In this document: positions 21,691 through 30,983 of the stretch, piece by piece
How the letters are laid out: each line of letters opens with the position of its first letter
Numbering within the stretch: position 1 is the stretch's first letter
NCBI GenBank assembly: GCA_038226305.1
Contig: JBBRQN010000001.1
Span: 242,566 to 306,565 of the forward strand
Direction: 5' to 3'
Length of the DNA stretch: 64,000 nucleotides
From: JASLDZ01 sp038226305
Lineage (GTDB): Bacteria > Pseudomonadota > Alphaproteobacteria > Caulobacterales > Caulobacteraceae
The notes under the pieces: generated by a model
Database searches by the model: none
What the model was told of the DNA's origin: nothing
What the model saw: the letters and a program-made list of their open reading frames with translations, nothing else
Translations under genes and position numbers: made by a program

Positions 21691-23415
21691 TCAGAGGCGC
21701 GTGACGATCGTCTCCACGATGGGGCGGCGATCCCAGATGCGCTGGGCGGCGCGCTTCAGCACCTTGGCCACCGCCTGCTCCACCGCGCGGTCGTCGTCGC
21801 GGTCAGAGGCCTTGAGAGCCCTGACTGCGCGCTCCGCCTCTTCCCCGAGATCGTCGGCCAGATCCTCCAGCGCGTCCTCCGCATCGGCGGGCAGGCCGAA
21901 AGGACGCACCATCACGTCGGCGGCCAGGCGGTTCTTGCCGTCCAGCGTCACCGCCACGAACAGCGCCCCGTTGGAGGCGGCGTGGCGGCGTTCGCGCACG
22001 AATTCGCTGTTCTGGGGCGTCAGCACGCCACCGTCCACATAGAGGACGCCCGAGGGAGCCTCATCGATCACCTCGGCGCGGCCGGGGGCGATGCGCACCA
22101 CGTCGCCGTTGCGGGCGGCGATGGCCTGGGGAGTCTGCATCTCCAGCGCCAGGGCCACATGCTCCAGGCTGTGACGACGCTCGCCGTGGGTAGGCAGGGC
22201 GATGGTGGGGCGCACCCACTGGTACATCTGGCGCAGCTCATCGCGGCAGGGGTGGCCCGACACGTGGATGCCCGGGTGCTCGCGCTCGGTGTGCAGACGC
22301 ACGCCCCGGTCGGAGAGTCGGTTCTGCAGGGAGCGGATAGCCAGCTCGTTGCCGGGAATCTGGCGCGACGAGAAGATCACGTGGTCGCCCTTGCCCAGCG
22401 TCACATGCGGATGGGTGCCGTCGGCGATGCGCGACAGGGCCGCGCGGCTTTCGCCCTGGCTGCCCGTGCAGAGGTAGAGGATCTTCTCCTCGGGGAAGTA
22501 GCCGGCCTCCGCGTCGGTGACGAAGGGCTGCAGGCCCTGCAGCAGGCCCACAGACTTCGCCGCGGCGGTGATGCGGTGCATGGAGCGGCCCTGCAGGCAC
22601 ACGCGCCGGTCGTTGGCCTCAGCCGCACGGATCACGCTGTCCATCCGGGCCACGTTGGAGGCGAAGCAGCCCACGGCGATCTTGCCCTTCAGCTCGCCGA
22701 TCAGCTTGGTCATCGCCACGCGCACGGTGGCTTCCGAACCGGCCGTGCCGTCCACGAACACGTTGGTGGAGTCGCAGGTCATGGCCAGCACGCCCTCGTC
22801 GCCCAGCGCCATCAGCGCCAGGGGATCGGTGGGGGCGCCGACGATGGGATCAGGGTCGATCTTCCAGTCGCCGGTATGCAGCACCATGCCGAGGGGCGTG
22901 CGGATCGCCAATGCACTCGGCTCGGGAATGGAGTGCGTGAGCGTGACGAGTTCGATGTCGAACGGGCCGAGCTGAAAACGCCCGCCCAAAGGCACGACGT
23001 TGATCTTCACGTCGCCCAGGAGACCCTTCTCCCGCAGCTTTTCGCGCACCAGAAAGGCGGTGAAGGGCGTGGCGTAGATCGGGCACTTCAGGCGCGGCCA
23101 AAGCCAGCCGATGGCGCCGATGTGGTCCTCGTGCGCGTGGGTCAGCACGATGGCCTCGATATCGTCGGCCACGCTCTCAGCGAAGCGAGGGTCGGGGGTG
23201 ATGATCTCGACGCCCGGCGTCGTGGTGTCGCCGAAGGTGATCCCCAGATCGACGATGATCCAGCGACGGGCATTCGTGGGCCCGTAGCCGTAGAGGTTGA
23301 AGTTCATCCCGATCTCGTTCGACCCGCCCAGAGGCAGGAACACGAGTTCGTCGTCAGGCCCGGGAGCGCGGGCGCCGGGGCGGGTGGGAGACTTGTGAGC
23401 GTTCGAAGTGTTCAT
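21691..23415 (-). CDS. rnj: Ribonuclease J
   Basis: Encodes 574 residues. RNase J combines 5'-3' exonuclease and endonuclease activity on RNA and replaces RNase E functions in part in alphaproteobacteria. The metallo-beta-lactamase motif LTHAHEDHIGAIGWLW (HxHxDH) lies near residue 90, with VTLTHSIPEPSALAI and LHTGDWKID as further metal motifs. The beta-CASP block includes TCDSTNVF and CTGSQGESRAAL, and HVSGHPCRDELR matches the final motif. The start is ATG 23415, overlapping the coaX stop by four bases. It is the last gene of the nuo-birA-coaX-rnj run. Confidence 0.93.
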   Translation of the reverse strand: MNTSNAHKSPTRPGARAPGPDDELVFLPLGGSNEIGMNFNLYGYGPTNARRWIIVDLGITFGDTTTPGVEIITPDPRFAESVADDIEAIVLTHAHEDHIGAIGWLWPRLKCPIYATPFTAFLVREKLREKGLLGDVKINVVPLGGRFQLGPFDIELVTLTHSIPEPSALAIRTPLGMVLHTGDWKIDPDPIVGAPTDPLALMALGDEGVLAMTCDSTNVFVDGTAGSEATVRVAMTKLIGELKGKIAVGCFASNVARMDSVIRAAEANDRRVCLQGRSMHRITAAAKSVGLLQGLQPFVTDAEAGYFPEEKILYLCTGSQGESRAALSRIADGTHPHVTLGKGDHVIFSSRQIPGNELAIRSLQNRLSDRGVRLHTEREHPGIHVSGHPCRDELRQMYQWVRPTIALPTHGERRHSLEHVALALEMQTPQAIAARNGDVVRIAPGRAEVIDEAPSGVLYVDGGVLTPQNSEFVRERRHAASNGALFVAVTLDGKNRLAADVMVRPFGLPADAEDALEDLADDLGEEAERAVRALKASDRDDDRAVEQAVAKVLKRAAQRIWDRRPIVETIVTRL

Positions 23416-24197
23416 GAACTCGTCAGATGGGCGTTGCGGCGGTGAATTTCGAGGAGGCCGCGCAGGGTGATGTCGGGATCGAAATGGTCGACGGCGGATG
23501 TGGCCCCTTCGAAGAGGCTTGCAACGCCCCCGGTGCCGATGACGGTCATGGGGGCGCCCCACTCCGCCTTGATCCGCGAAACCAGGCCCTCGATGAGGCC
23601 GATATAGCCCCAGAAGACGCCGGATTGCATGGCCTGAACCGTGCCGCGACCGATCACCCGGTCGCCTTCGGGGCGCTGGATGGCCACGCGGGGAAGCTTG
23701 GCGGCGGCTTCGTGCAAAGCCTGCATGGAGAGGTTCACGCCGGGCGCGATCACGCCCCCCTCGAACCCGCCATCGGCAGAGACCACATCGAAGGTGGTGG
23801 CGGTGCCGGAGTCGATGACGATGAGGTCGCCGGGATAGGCGAGATGCGCCCCCACGGCGTTCACGAGCCTGTCGGCGCCGGCCTCGGAGGGTTTCTCGAT
23901 CCGCACCGGAACGCCGATCTCCACGTTCTCGCCCACGACCATCGGCTCGGTCTTGAGATAGCGGCGAGCGAGGTTGCGCAGGTTGAACACGCTCTGCGGC
24001 ACCACGCTGGAGACGATGCAGGCGTCGATGTCGGTCATGGCGAGGTCGCTCATGGCCAGGAGCTGGTGCAGCCACACGGCGTATTCGTCGGCGGTGCGCG
24101 TGCTTTGCGTAGCGGTGCGCCACTGGGCGATCCAGCTCGCGCCATCATGCACCGCGAACAGCGTGTTGGTGTTGCCCTGTTCGATGGCGAGCAGCAT
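23412..24197 (-). CDS. coaX: Type III pantothenate kinase
   Basis: Encodes 261 residues. It phosphorylates pantothenate, the first step of coenzyme A synthesis. The ASKHA fold starts MLLAIEQGNTNTLFAV (the phosphate loop, normally DxGNT; Asp is replaced by Glu as in many alphaproteobacterial CoaX). EAGADRLVNAVGA and VIDSGTATTFDVV are the second and third nucleotide and substrate motifs, followed by GGVIAPGVNLSMQAL. The ATG shares one base with the birA stop (TGATG) and the stop overlaps rnj by four bases. Confidence 0.94.
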   Translation of the reverse strand: MLLAIEQGNTNTLFAVHDGASWIAQWRTATQSTRTADEYAVWLHQLLAMSDLAMTDIDACIVSSVVPQSVFNLRNLARRYLKTEPMVVGENVEIGVPVRIEKPSEAGADRLVNAVGAHLAYPGDLIVIDSGTATTFDVVSADGGFEGGVIAPGVNLSMQALHEAAAKLPRVAIQRPEGDRVIGRGTVQAMQSGVFWGYIGLIEGLVSRIKAEWGAPMTVIGTGGVASLFEGATSAVDHFDPDITLRGLLEIHRRNAHLTSS

Positions 24198-24985
24198 CAG
24201 CCCAGCCTCGACAGGGGCTGGGCGGCCTCGTCGGACAGGAACACGTCGCCGGCGGTGATGCGGCGCACCGTTCCGTCATCGAGGCGAAGGCGCAGGGCTC
24301 CGTCCGCCTCCAGTGCTTCGGCCACGCCCTCGACGGCTTCGGTGGGGAGGGCGGCGGTGCAGCGACGGCCAAGGTTGGCGGCCCGCGCGCTCCAAGCCGC
24401 AGCGATGGCTTCGAATCCGTCCCTCTCCCACTGGCTCTGCCGCACGGCGAAGGCTTGGGCCAACACGGCGAGGGCAGCTGCGGGGGTGGGCGCCGTGTTG
24501 ACGCCGGCGCGCAGGTGATCGGCCAGGGCGGTCGCGGGGCGCTCAAGGCCTGCGGGGGCCTGCGCGAGGTTGATCCCGATGCCCACCGCCAGCCACAGGC
24601 CCCCTTCGCCCGCGCTGCCGCTTTCGATCAGGCAACCGGAGAGCTTGCGGCCATCCAGCAGCACGTCGTTGGGCCATTTCACCGCCACGAGGGCCGCGGG
24701 GGCGTAGGCATCGGCGAGGTCTGCGACGGCCAGCGCCGCCACGAAGGCGATCCGCGCCGCATCGGCCGGAGATCGCCGGGTGACCATCAGGAGCGTGGCC
24801 GCAAGGTTGCCCCGCTGCGTCGACCATTCCCGACCCCGCCGACCGCGACCGGCCGTCTGCTCGCTCGCGGTGATCCACAGGGGGCCGGTCTCGCCCGCCT
24901 CGGCCCGACGGCGAGCTTCGGCGTTGGTGGAGTCCAGGCTTTCGAATGCGAGGATCGGTGCGGCGGTGGCCTCATGCCCGGCCAT
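24197..24985 (-). CDS. birA: Biotin--acetyl-CoA-carboxylase ligase
   Basis: Encodes 262 residues. It attaches biotin to carboxylase subunits such as AccB and PccA. SLDSTNAEARRRA, the biotin and ATP loop TAGRGRRGREWST, and VKWPNDVLLDGRKLSGCLIE are the family blocks. There is no N-terminal DNA-binding domain, so this is a class I ligase without repressor function. The start is taken as ATG 24985; a GTG at 24988 is also in frame. It is the first gene after nuoN, with a 13-base gap, and probably belongs to the nuo transcript. Confidence 0.92.
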   Translation of the reverse strand: MAGHEATAAPILAFESLDSTNAEARRRAEAGETGPLWITASEQTAGRGRRGREWSTQRGNLAATLLMVTRRSPADAARIAFVAALAVADLADAYAPAALVAVKWPNDVLLDGRKLSGCLIESGSAGEGGLWLAVGIGINLAQAPAGLERPATALADHLRAGVNTAPTPAAALAVLAQAFAVRQSQWERDGFEAIAAAWSARAANLGRRCTAALPTEAVEGVAEALEADGALRLRLDDGTVRRITAGDVFLSDEAAQPLSRLG

Positions 24986-24998
24986 CACGGCGCGCCGG

Positions 24999-26441
24999 TC
25001 AGGGTCGCAGACCGGGAAAGGCCCGCGAGGCGAGGCGAGCCGCCGGTTCCAGAAGCATCAGCGCCGGGATCACTCCAGGGAAGGTGAACAGGGCTGCCAC
25101 GTAGGCCACACCCTTGGCTTCGACCGGCGAGGTGTCGGGGGCCTCGCCCGCGGGGGCGTCGAACCACATCGTCTTGATCAGGCGCAGGTAATAGAAGGCG
25201 GCGACCACGCTCATGACGAGAGCGAACACCGCGGCAGGGGTCTGGCCTCCGGCGATGGCCGCCTTGAACACGAAAAACTTGGCCCAGAAGCCGGAGAACG
25301 GCGGCAGACCCAACACCGACAGGGACAGGGCGGTGAGCGCCAGGGCGATCCCCGGCCGCGTCTTGATCAGCCCCGCGAAGTCTTCCAGCCGTTCGATCGG
25401 CTTTCCGGCGCGCTGCAGGGCGATGAGGCAGGCGAAGAAGCCCGTCACGTCGATCGTGTAAAGCGTCATGAACAGGAAGAGGCTCTGCACCCCCTCCTGC
25501 GTGCCCGCCGAAAGCCCGATCAGCGCGTAGCCGATGTTGGCGATGGAGGAGTAGGCGAGGAGCCGCTTCAGGTTCCTCTGCACGAGGCCCGCGAAGGCCC
25601 CGACCGCCACCGAGATCACCCCGATGGCAACCACCACCTGCCCCCAGTCGTGCGTCGCACCGGGGAAGGCCTGACCCACGGCCCGGGCGAACAGCACCAT
25701 GGCCGCAAGCTTGGGGGCCGCGCCGATGAAGGCCACGACCGGCGTCGGCGCGCCTTCGTAGACGTCGGGCGTCCACATATGGAAGGGCGCGGCGGAGACC
25801 TTGAAGGCCAGGCCGGAGATCAGGAACACGAGGCCGAAGATCACCCCGGCGCTCGTGCCGCCGTGCACCGCAAGCGCGATGTCGGTGAAGCGCACAGAGC
25901 CCGCGAACCCGTAAACCAGCGAGGCCCCGTAGAGCAGGATGCCGGAGGAGAGCGCCCCCAGCACGAAGTACTTCAAGCCGGCTTCCGAGCTCTTGGGATC
26001 GTCGCGCTGGAACGCGGCGAGCACGTAGGTGGCGAGGCTGAACAGCTCCACCCCGATGTAGAGCGAGATCAGGTCACCCGATGAAGCCATCATCCCCATG
26101 CCGAGGGCGGCCAGAAGGATCAGCACCGGATACTCGAACCGGCTGTTCTTCACTCGCACGAGCCACGGGTCGCCGAGCACGATCCCCACGGCGCTGAGGA
26201 GGTAGATCGCCACCTTGGCGTAGGCCGATGCGGCGTCGGCCACGAAGCCTCCCCCGAACGCGGAGCCGTAGGCGGAGCGGGCAGCCGCCGTAGCCGATAC
26301 GCACAGCACCACGACCGCGGCGGTCGAGATCAGCCGGGCGCGACCGTCGCCTGCGAAGGCGCCGGCAGCGAGGAGCGTCAGCGCGCCGACGGCCAGGATG
26401 AGCTCGGGAAGCGCGATGCTGAGGGCGGCGGTCAGATCCAT
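24999..26441 (-). CDS. nuoN: NADH-quinone oxidoreductase subunit N
   Basis: Encodes 480 residues with about fourteen membrane helices. It is one of the three antiporter-like proton-pumping subunits of complex I. Pump-core Lys and Glu segments are visible: SLYIGVELFSLATYVLAAF (helix 5 Glu), FLISGLAFKVSAAPFHMWTPDVYEGAPTPV (helix 7 Lys and the broken helix, described in two parts) and LKRLLAYSSIANIGYALIGL. Starts ATG, ten bases after nuoM. It is the last nuo subunit. Confidence 0.95.
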   Translation of the reverse strand: MDLTAALSIALPELILAVGALTLLAAGAFAGDGRARLISTAAVVVLCVSATAAARSAYGSAFGGGFVADAASAYAKVAIYLLSAVGIVLGDPWLVRVKNSRFEYPVLILLAALGMGMMASSGDLISLYIGVELFSLATYVLAAFQRDDPKSSEAGLKYFVLGALSSGILLYGASLVYGFAGSVRFTDIALAVHGGTSAGVIFGLVFLISGLAFKVSAAPFHMWTPDVYEGAPTPVVAFIGAAPKLAAMVLFARAVGQAFPGATHDWGQVVVAIGVISVAVGAFAGLVQRNLKRLLAYSSIANIGYALIGLSAGTQEGVQSLFLFMTLYTIDVTGFFACLIALQRAGKPIERLEDFAGLIKTRPGIALALTALSLSVLGLPPFSGFWAKFFVFKAAIAGGQTPAAVFALVMSVVAAFYYLRLIKTMWFDAPAGEAPDTSPVEAKGVAYVAALFTFPGVIPALMLLEPAARLASRAFPGLRP

Positions 26442-26451
26442 CGGAATGCGC

Positions 26452-27936
26452 TCAGCCGCCGGTCGCGACGCGCCAGGCGTCGACGAAGTGACCCACGGAC
26501 GTTGCGGTCACGTCTGTGGCGAGTTTCGGATAGACGCCCAGCACCAGGGTGCCGACGATGAGAGGTACGAACAGCGCCCATTCCCGCCTGTCAATGTCGG
26601 TGATGGCCGCCAGCTGCGGGTTGACGATCTCGCCCATCACGACCCTGCGATAGAGCGACAGGCCGTAGACGGCGGACAGGATCACGCCCGTGGTGGCGAT
26701 GATCGCGGTCCAGGTAGAGGCGCGGTAAGCCCCGGTCATGGTGAGGATCTCGCCCACGAAGCCGGAGGTGCCGGGCAGGCCCACGTTGCCCATGGTGAAC
26801 AGCAGGAACGTCGCCGCGTACCAAGGCATGCGGTTCACCAGCCCTCCATAGAAGGCGATCTCGCGAGTGTGCATCCGGTCGTAGACCACGCCGACGCAGA
26901 GGAAGAGCGCGCCCGAGATCAGCCCGTGGCTGAGCATCTGGAACACCGCCCCCTGCACCCCAATCACGTTGCCCGAGAAGATGCCCATGGTGACGAAGCC
27001 CATGTGCGCCACCGAGGAGTAGGCGATCAGCTTCTTGATGTCGGTCTGCCGGAAGGCGACCAGCGAGGTGTAGACGATGGCGGTGACGCTCATGGCGAAG
27101 ATCAAGGGCGTGAACAGGCGGCTCGCGTCCGGGAACATCGGGATCGAGAAGCGCAGGAAGCCATAGCCGCCCATCTTCAGCAGCACGCCGGCCAGGATCA
27201 CCGAACCCGCGGTGGGTGCCTCCACGTGAGCGTCGGGCAGCCAGGTGTGCACCGGCCACATGGGCATCTTCACCGCGAAGGAGGCGAAGAACGCCAGCCA
27301 AAGGAAGGTCTGCAGCCAGGGGTCGAAGTGGAACTTCTGCAGGTCGGGGATCGAGGTCGTGCCCGCGATCGAAGCCATCGCCAGGATCGCCGCCAGCATC
27401 AGCACCGATCCGAGCAGCGTGTAGAGGAAGAACTTGTAGGCCGCGTAGATCCGCCGCTTCCCACCCCACACCCCGATGATGATGAACATCGGGATCAGGC
27501 CAAACTCGAAGAAGATGTAGAACAGGATCAGGTCGAGCGCACAGAACACGCCGAGCATCAGCGTCTGCAGGACCAGGAACGCGATCAGATACTCGCACAC
27601 CCTGGTGTTGATCGACTTCCACCCGGCCACGATGCAGATCGGCATCAGGAACGAAGTGAGGAGCACGAACAGGACGCTGATCCCGTCGACCCCCATGCGG
27701 TAGGTGGCGCCGGAGAACCAGCTCACCCGCTCCTCGAACTGATAGCCGACGGCGTGGCCATCGAACCCGGCGACCATCACGACGGTGACGGCCAGCGTCA
27801 CGAGCGTGGTGACGAGCGCGACCCAGCGGGCGTTGGCGGCGGCGGCGTCGTCCGACTTGGCGACGGCGCGCAGGGCGAGGATGGCGGCCACGCCCACCAG
27901 GGGCAGGTAGGTGATGAGGCTGAGGATGCCGGTCAT
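26452..27936 (-). CDS. nuoM: NADH-quinone oxidoreductase subunit M
   Basis: Encodes 494 residues, an antiporter-like membrane subunit with about fourteen helices. Diagnostic parts include LIFFYIFFEFGLIPMFIIIGVWGG in variant form (the helix 5 Glu is in FFEFGLIPM), AVKMPMWPVHTWLPDAHVEAPT and IKKLIAYSSVAHMGFVTMG. The central VKMPMWPVHTWLPDAHVEAP stretch holds the pump-site Lys and the conserved broken helix. Starts ATG, with one base between its start and the nuoL stop. Confidence 0.95.
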   Translation of the reverse strand: MTGILSLITYLPLVGVAAILALRAVAKSDDAAAANARWVALVTTLVTLAVTVVMVAGFDGHAVGYQFEERVSWFSGATYRMGVDGISVLFVLLTSFLMPICIVAGWKSINTRVCEYLIAFLVLQTLMLGVFCALDLILFYIFFEFGLIPMFIIIGVWGGKRRIYAAYKFFLYTLLGSVLMLAAILAMASIAGTTSIPDLQKFHFDPWLQTFLWLAFFASFAVKMPMWPVHTWLPDAHVEAPTAGSVILAGVLLKMGGYGFLRFSIPMFPDASRLFTPLIFAMSVTAIVYTSLVAFRQTDIKKLIAYSSVAHMGFVTMGIFSGNVIGVQGAVFQMLSHGLISGALFLCVGVVYDRMHTREIAFYGGLVNRMPWYAATFLLFTMGNVGLPGTSGFVGEILTMTGAYRASTWTAIIATTGVILSAVYGLSLYRRVVMGEIVNPQLAAITDIDRREWALFVPLIVGTLVLGVYPKLATDVTATSVGHFVDAWRVATGG

Positions 27937-27937
27937 G

Positions 27938-30013
27938 TCAGTGGCCCCACGCGAACAGGGCGTAGGTCAGAAGGCCCGCGACGCCCAGGAGCATCACGAA
28001 GGCGTAGTGATAGAGAAAGCCCGTCTGCGCACGCCCGGCCCCCCGGCCGAACTGCGCCGCCAGCCACGACACGCCATCCGGGCCGAGGCGGTCGATGGTG
28101 CGCCCGTCGATGGCCTTCCAGAAGAAGTCGCCCAGGGCCTTGGCGCCGTTGACGAAGGTCGCCTGATACAGCTCGTCGAAGAACCACTTGTTGTAGAGGA
28201 AGGTCCAGAGCGGGCCCTCGTGAGCGGCGATGCGAGCGGGCAGGCCGATCTTCACGAGGTAGTAGAACGCCGCCACCAGCGTGCCGACGACCGCGGCCGC
28301 CAGCGGCAGGTTCGGCACCCAGCTGGCGAGATGCTCCCGCTGTTCCAACACCTCGTTGTGGGCGCCGGTGAAGATCGCCCCGCGCCAGAACTCGGCCTGA
28401 TGCTCGCCGATGAAGAAGGGCGCGAAGACGAAGCCCGCCGCGATCGCGCCGACCGACAGCACGCCGAGCGGCACGAGCATGGTCCACGGGCTCTCGTGGG
28501 GCTTATGATCCCCGTGCCCGTGGTCGCCGTGCCCCGGGTTCTCGTCCGGCTCGGAATGCGTCTCGTGCTGGGCGGAGGAGGCGTGCGTCGGCGCATGATC
28601 GTCGTGCGCATGCTCGTCGGCGTGGGCCCAGTGCTCGGGGCCGTTGAAGGTCATGAACGCCAGGCGCCAGGAATAGAACGCGGTCAGCCCGGCCACGAAG
28701 GTGCCAACCACATAGGCGAAATAGCCCAGCGGCACGCCCCCCTGCCCGGCCGCGAACGCCGTCTCGAGGATCGCGTCCTTGGAGTAGAAGCCCGCAAAGC
28801 CACCCAGTCCGGGGATGCCGAGGCCGGTGATGGCGATGTTGCCGATGGTCATGGCGGCGAAGGTCAGCGGCAGCCAGCGATAGAGGCCGCCCATCTTCCG
28901 CATGTCCTGCTCGTGGTGCATGCCGTGGATCACCGAGCCCGCGCCCAGGAACAGCAGCGCCTTGAAGAAGGCGTGCGTGAAGAGGTGGAACATGGCCGCC
29001 TGATAGGCGCCCACTCCGCATGCGAAGAACATGTAGCCGAGCTGCGAGCAGGTCGAATAGGCGATCACCCGCTTGATGTCGTTCTGCGCCAGACCGACCG
29101 TCGCGGCGAAAAGCGAGGTGACCGCTCCCACCACGATGATGCAGTTCCTGGCCTGCGGCGCATACTCGTACAGCGGCGAGAGCAGGCACAGCATGTAGAC
29201 GCCCGCGGTTACCATGGTGGCAGCGTGGATCAGGGCGCTGACGGGCGTCGGCCCCTCCATCGCGTCCGGCAGCCAGGTATGCAGGAAGAACTGGGCGCTC
29301 TTGCCCATGGCCCCGACGAGCAGCAGCACGCCCGCCAGATCCAGAGCGCTCCACGTTCCGCCGGCGAAGGTCCACGTCTGGCCCGCGTGACTGGCGATCA
29401 GGGGGAACAGCTCGGCGAAGCGGATGGTGTGGAACTGCCAGAACACCGTCATGATGCCGAGCGCGAAGCCGAAATCGCCCACGCGGTTGACCACGAAAGC
29501 TTTGATAGCCGCCGCATTGGCGGTGGGCTTGTGGAACCAGAACCCGATCAGGAGGTAGCTGGCGAGCCCCACCCCCTCCCAGCCGAAGAACAGCTGCATG
29601 AAGTCGGCCGCCGTCACCAGAATCAGCATGGCGAAGGTGAACAACGACAGGTAGGCGAAGAAGCGTGGCTTGGACGGATCGTCCGCCATGTAGCCCCAGC
29701 TGTAGAGGTGCACGAGCGCCGAGACCGTGGTCACCACGATCAGCATCACGGCCGACAGCGTATCGAGCCGCACGCTCCACGCCGACTTGAAGTCGCCCAC
29801 CTGGATGAACGGCAAAAACTCCAGCGTGTGCGAGCCGGTCCACGCGCCGAAGGCCACCTGATAGAAGGTGAACCACGCCAGGCCGCAGCTCACGAACAGG
29901 AGACCCGTAGTGATGGCGCGCGAAAGCGTGTCGCCCAGGCGGCGGCCGAACAGGCCCGCGAGGACGGCTCCGGCCAGGGGGCCGAAGATCAGAAGACTGA
30001 GGATCGCGTTCAA
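27938..30013 (-). CDS. nuoL: NADH-quinone oxidoreductase subunit L
   Basis: Encodes 691 residues, the most distal proton-pumping subunit, with a long lateral helix at the C-terminus. MQLFFGWEGVGLASYLLIGFW, GKSAQFFLHTWLPDAMEGPTPVSALIHAAT (in two adjoining parts) and IKRVIAYSTCSQLGYMFFACG are signature segments. The start codon is TTG at 30013, giving MNAILSLLIFGPLAG; no ATG is available nearby. Residues about 455-510 hold a His/Asp-rich loop (HWAHADEHAHDDHAPTH, then HGDHGHGDHKPHE) between helices. The nuoK stop lies eight bases upstream. Confidence 0.95.
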   Translation of the reverse strand: MNAILSLLIFGPLAGAVLAGLFGRRLGDTLSRAITTGLLFVSCGLAWFTFYQVAFGAWTGSHTLEFLPFIQVGDFKSAWSVRLDTLSAVMLIVVTTVSALVHLYSWGYMADDPSKPRFFAYLSLFTFAMLILVTAADFMQLFFGWEGVGLASYLLIGFWFHKPTANAAAIKAFVVNRVGDFGFALGIMTVFWQFHTIRFAELFPLIASHAGQTWTFAGGTWSALDLAGVLLLVGAMGKSAQFFLHTWLPDAMEGPTPVSALIHAATMVTAGVYMLCLLSPLYEYAPQARNCIIVVGAVTSLFAATVGLAQNDIKRVIAYSTCSQLGYMFFACGVGAYQAAMFHLFTHAFFKALLFLGAGSVIHGMHHEQDMRKMGGLYRWLPLTFAAMTIGNIAITGLGIPGLGGFAGFYSKDAILETAFAAGQGGVPLGYFAYVVGTFVAGLTAFYSWRLAFMTFNGPEHWAHADEHAHDDHAPTHASSAQHETHSEPDENPGHGDHGHGDHKPHESPWTMLVPLGVLSVGAIAAGFVFAPFFIGEHQAEFWRGAIFTGAHNEVLEQREHLASWVPNLPLAAAVVGTLVAAFYYLVKIGLPARIAAHEGPLWTFLYNKWFFDELYQATFVNGAKALGDFFWKAIDGRTIDRLGPDGVSWLAAQFGRGAGRAQTGFLYHYAFVMLLGVAGLLTYALFAWGH

Positions 30014-30021
30014 GGAACCGC

Positions 30022-30375
30022 TCAGCCCTTCATCATGGTGGCGTCGTCCACGGCGATGCCGCCGCGGTTGCGGAAGAAGGTCACGAGGATCGCCAGGCCC
30101 ACGGCGGCCTCTGCCGCGGCGACGGTCAGCACGAACATGGCGAACACCTGCCCCACCACGTCGTGCAGGTAGGCCGAGAAGGCCACGAGGTTTATGTTCA
30201 CGGCGAGCAGGATCAGCTCCACCGCCATCATGATCACGATAATGTTGCGGCGGTTCACGAAGATGCCCAGCACCCCGATGGTGAAGAGGATCGCCGCCAC
30301 CGACAGGTAGGCGGTGAGGCCCACGCCCTCGGGGCCGGGCGAGAAGGCCTGCACGGGCAGGTGTGGCACGTTCAT
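30022..30375 (-). CDS. nuoK: NADH-quinone oxidoreductase subunit K
   Basis: Three membrane helices with the conserved buried Glu residues in VIMMAVELILLAVNINLVAF and TVAAAEAAVGLAILVTFFRN. From ATG 30375 it is 117 residues, about 15 longer than usual at the N-terminus (MNVPHLPVQAFSPGPEG). The family-typical beginning GLTAYLSVAAILFTIG follows a GTG codon, so a GTG start giving about 100 residues is possible. The ATG overlaps the nuoJ stop as ATGA, which favours the longer form. Confidence 0.93.
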   Translation of the reverse strand: MNVPHLPVQAFSPGPEGVGLTAYLSVAAILFTIGVLGIFVNRRNIIVIMMAVELILLAVNINLVAFSAYLHDVVGQVFAMFVLTVAAAEAAVGLAILVTFFRNRGGIAVDDATMMKG

Positions 30376-30983
30376 TCCGCGATCCCCTCGCCGGTCTTCA
30401 CCTGCCGCAGGGCCATGCCGGTTTGCGGCGTTCGGGCCGTCTGGTCGGCGACGACCTGGCGCTTCACGCCCGGGCGATGGCGCAGGGTGAGCACGATGGC
30501 GCCGATCATGGCTGTCAGAAGCACTAGCCCGGCCGCCTGGAAGAAGTAGACGTAGTCGGTGTAGAGCACGCGCCCGATGGCCTCGGCGTTGGGGATGGCG
30601 GGCCGCCCGCCCACCGCCACCCGCGACGCGGCACCATGCTCGGCCGTGGCGCTCGTCACCAGCAGCATCTCGGCGAGGAGGAAGCCCGCGAGGAGCAGCC
30701 CAGCCGGCAGGTACTTCGCAAAGCCTGAGCGCAGCTCGGCGAAGTCCACGTCCAGCATCATCACCACGAACAGGAACAGCACGGCGACGGCGCCCACGTA
30801 GACGACCACCAGAAGCATCGCGAGGAACTCGGCGCCCAAGAGCACGAAAAGCCCGGCCGCCGTGAAGAACGACAGGATCAGGAACAGCACGCTGTGCACG
30901 GGGTTGCGCCGCGTCACCACCAGGGCGGCGGACACGAGCATGATCGTCGACAAGACGTAGAAGGCGATCGCCTGCAGGCTCAT
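30372..30983 (-). CDS. nuoJ: NADH-quinone oxidoreductase subunit J
   Basis: Encodes 203 residues with five membrane helices. The third helix region VVVYVGAVAVLFLFVVMMLD carries the pi-bulge segment characteristic of NuoJ/ND6. The start MSLQAIAFYVLSTIM at ATG 30983 overlaps the nuoI stop by four bases; the longer frame upstream is inside nuoI. The C-terminal about 40 residues are hydrophilic. Confidence 0.94.
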   Translation of the reverse strand: MSLQAIAFYVLSTIMLVSAALVVTRRNPVHSVLFLILSFFTAAGLFVLLGAEFLAMLLVVVYVGAVAVLFLFVVMMLDVDFAELRSGFAKYLPAGLLLAGFLLAEMLLVTSATAEHGAASRVAVGGRPAIPNAEAIGRVLYTDYVYFFQAAGLVLLTAMIGAIVLTLRHRPGVKRQVVADQTARTPQTGMALRQVKTGEGIAE

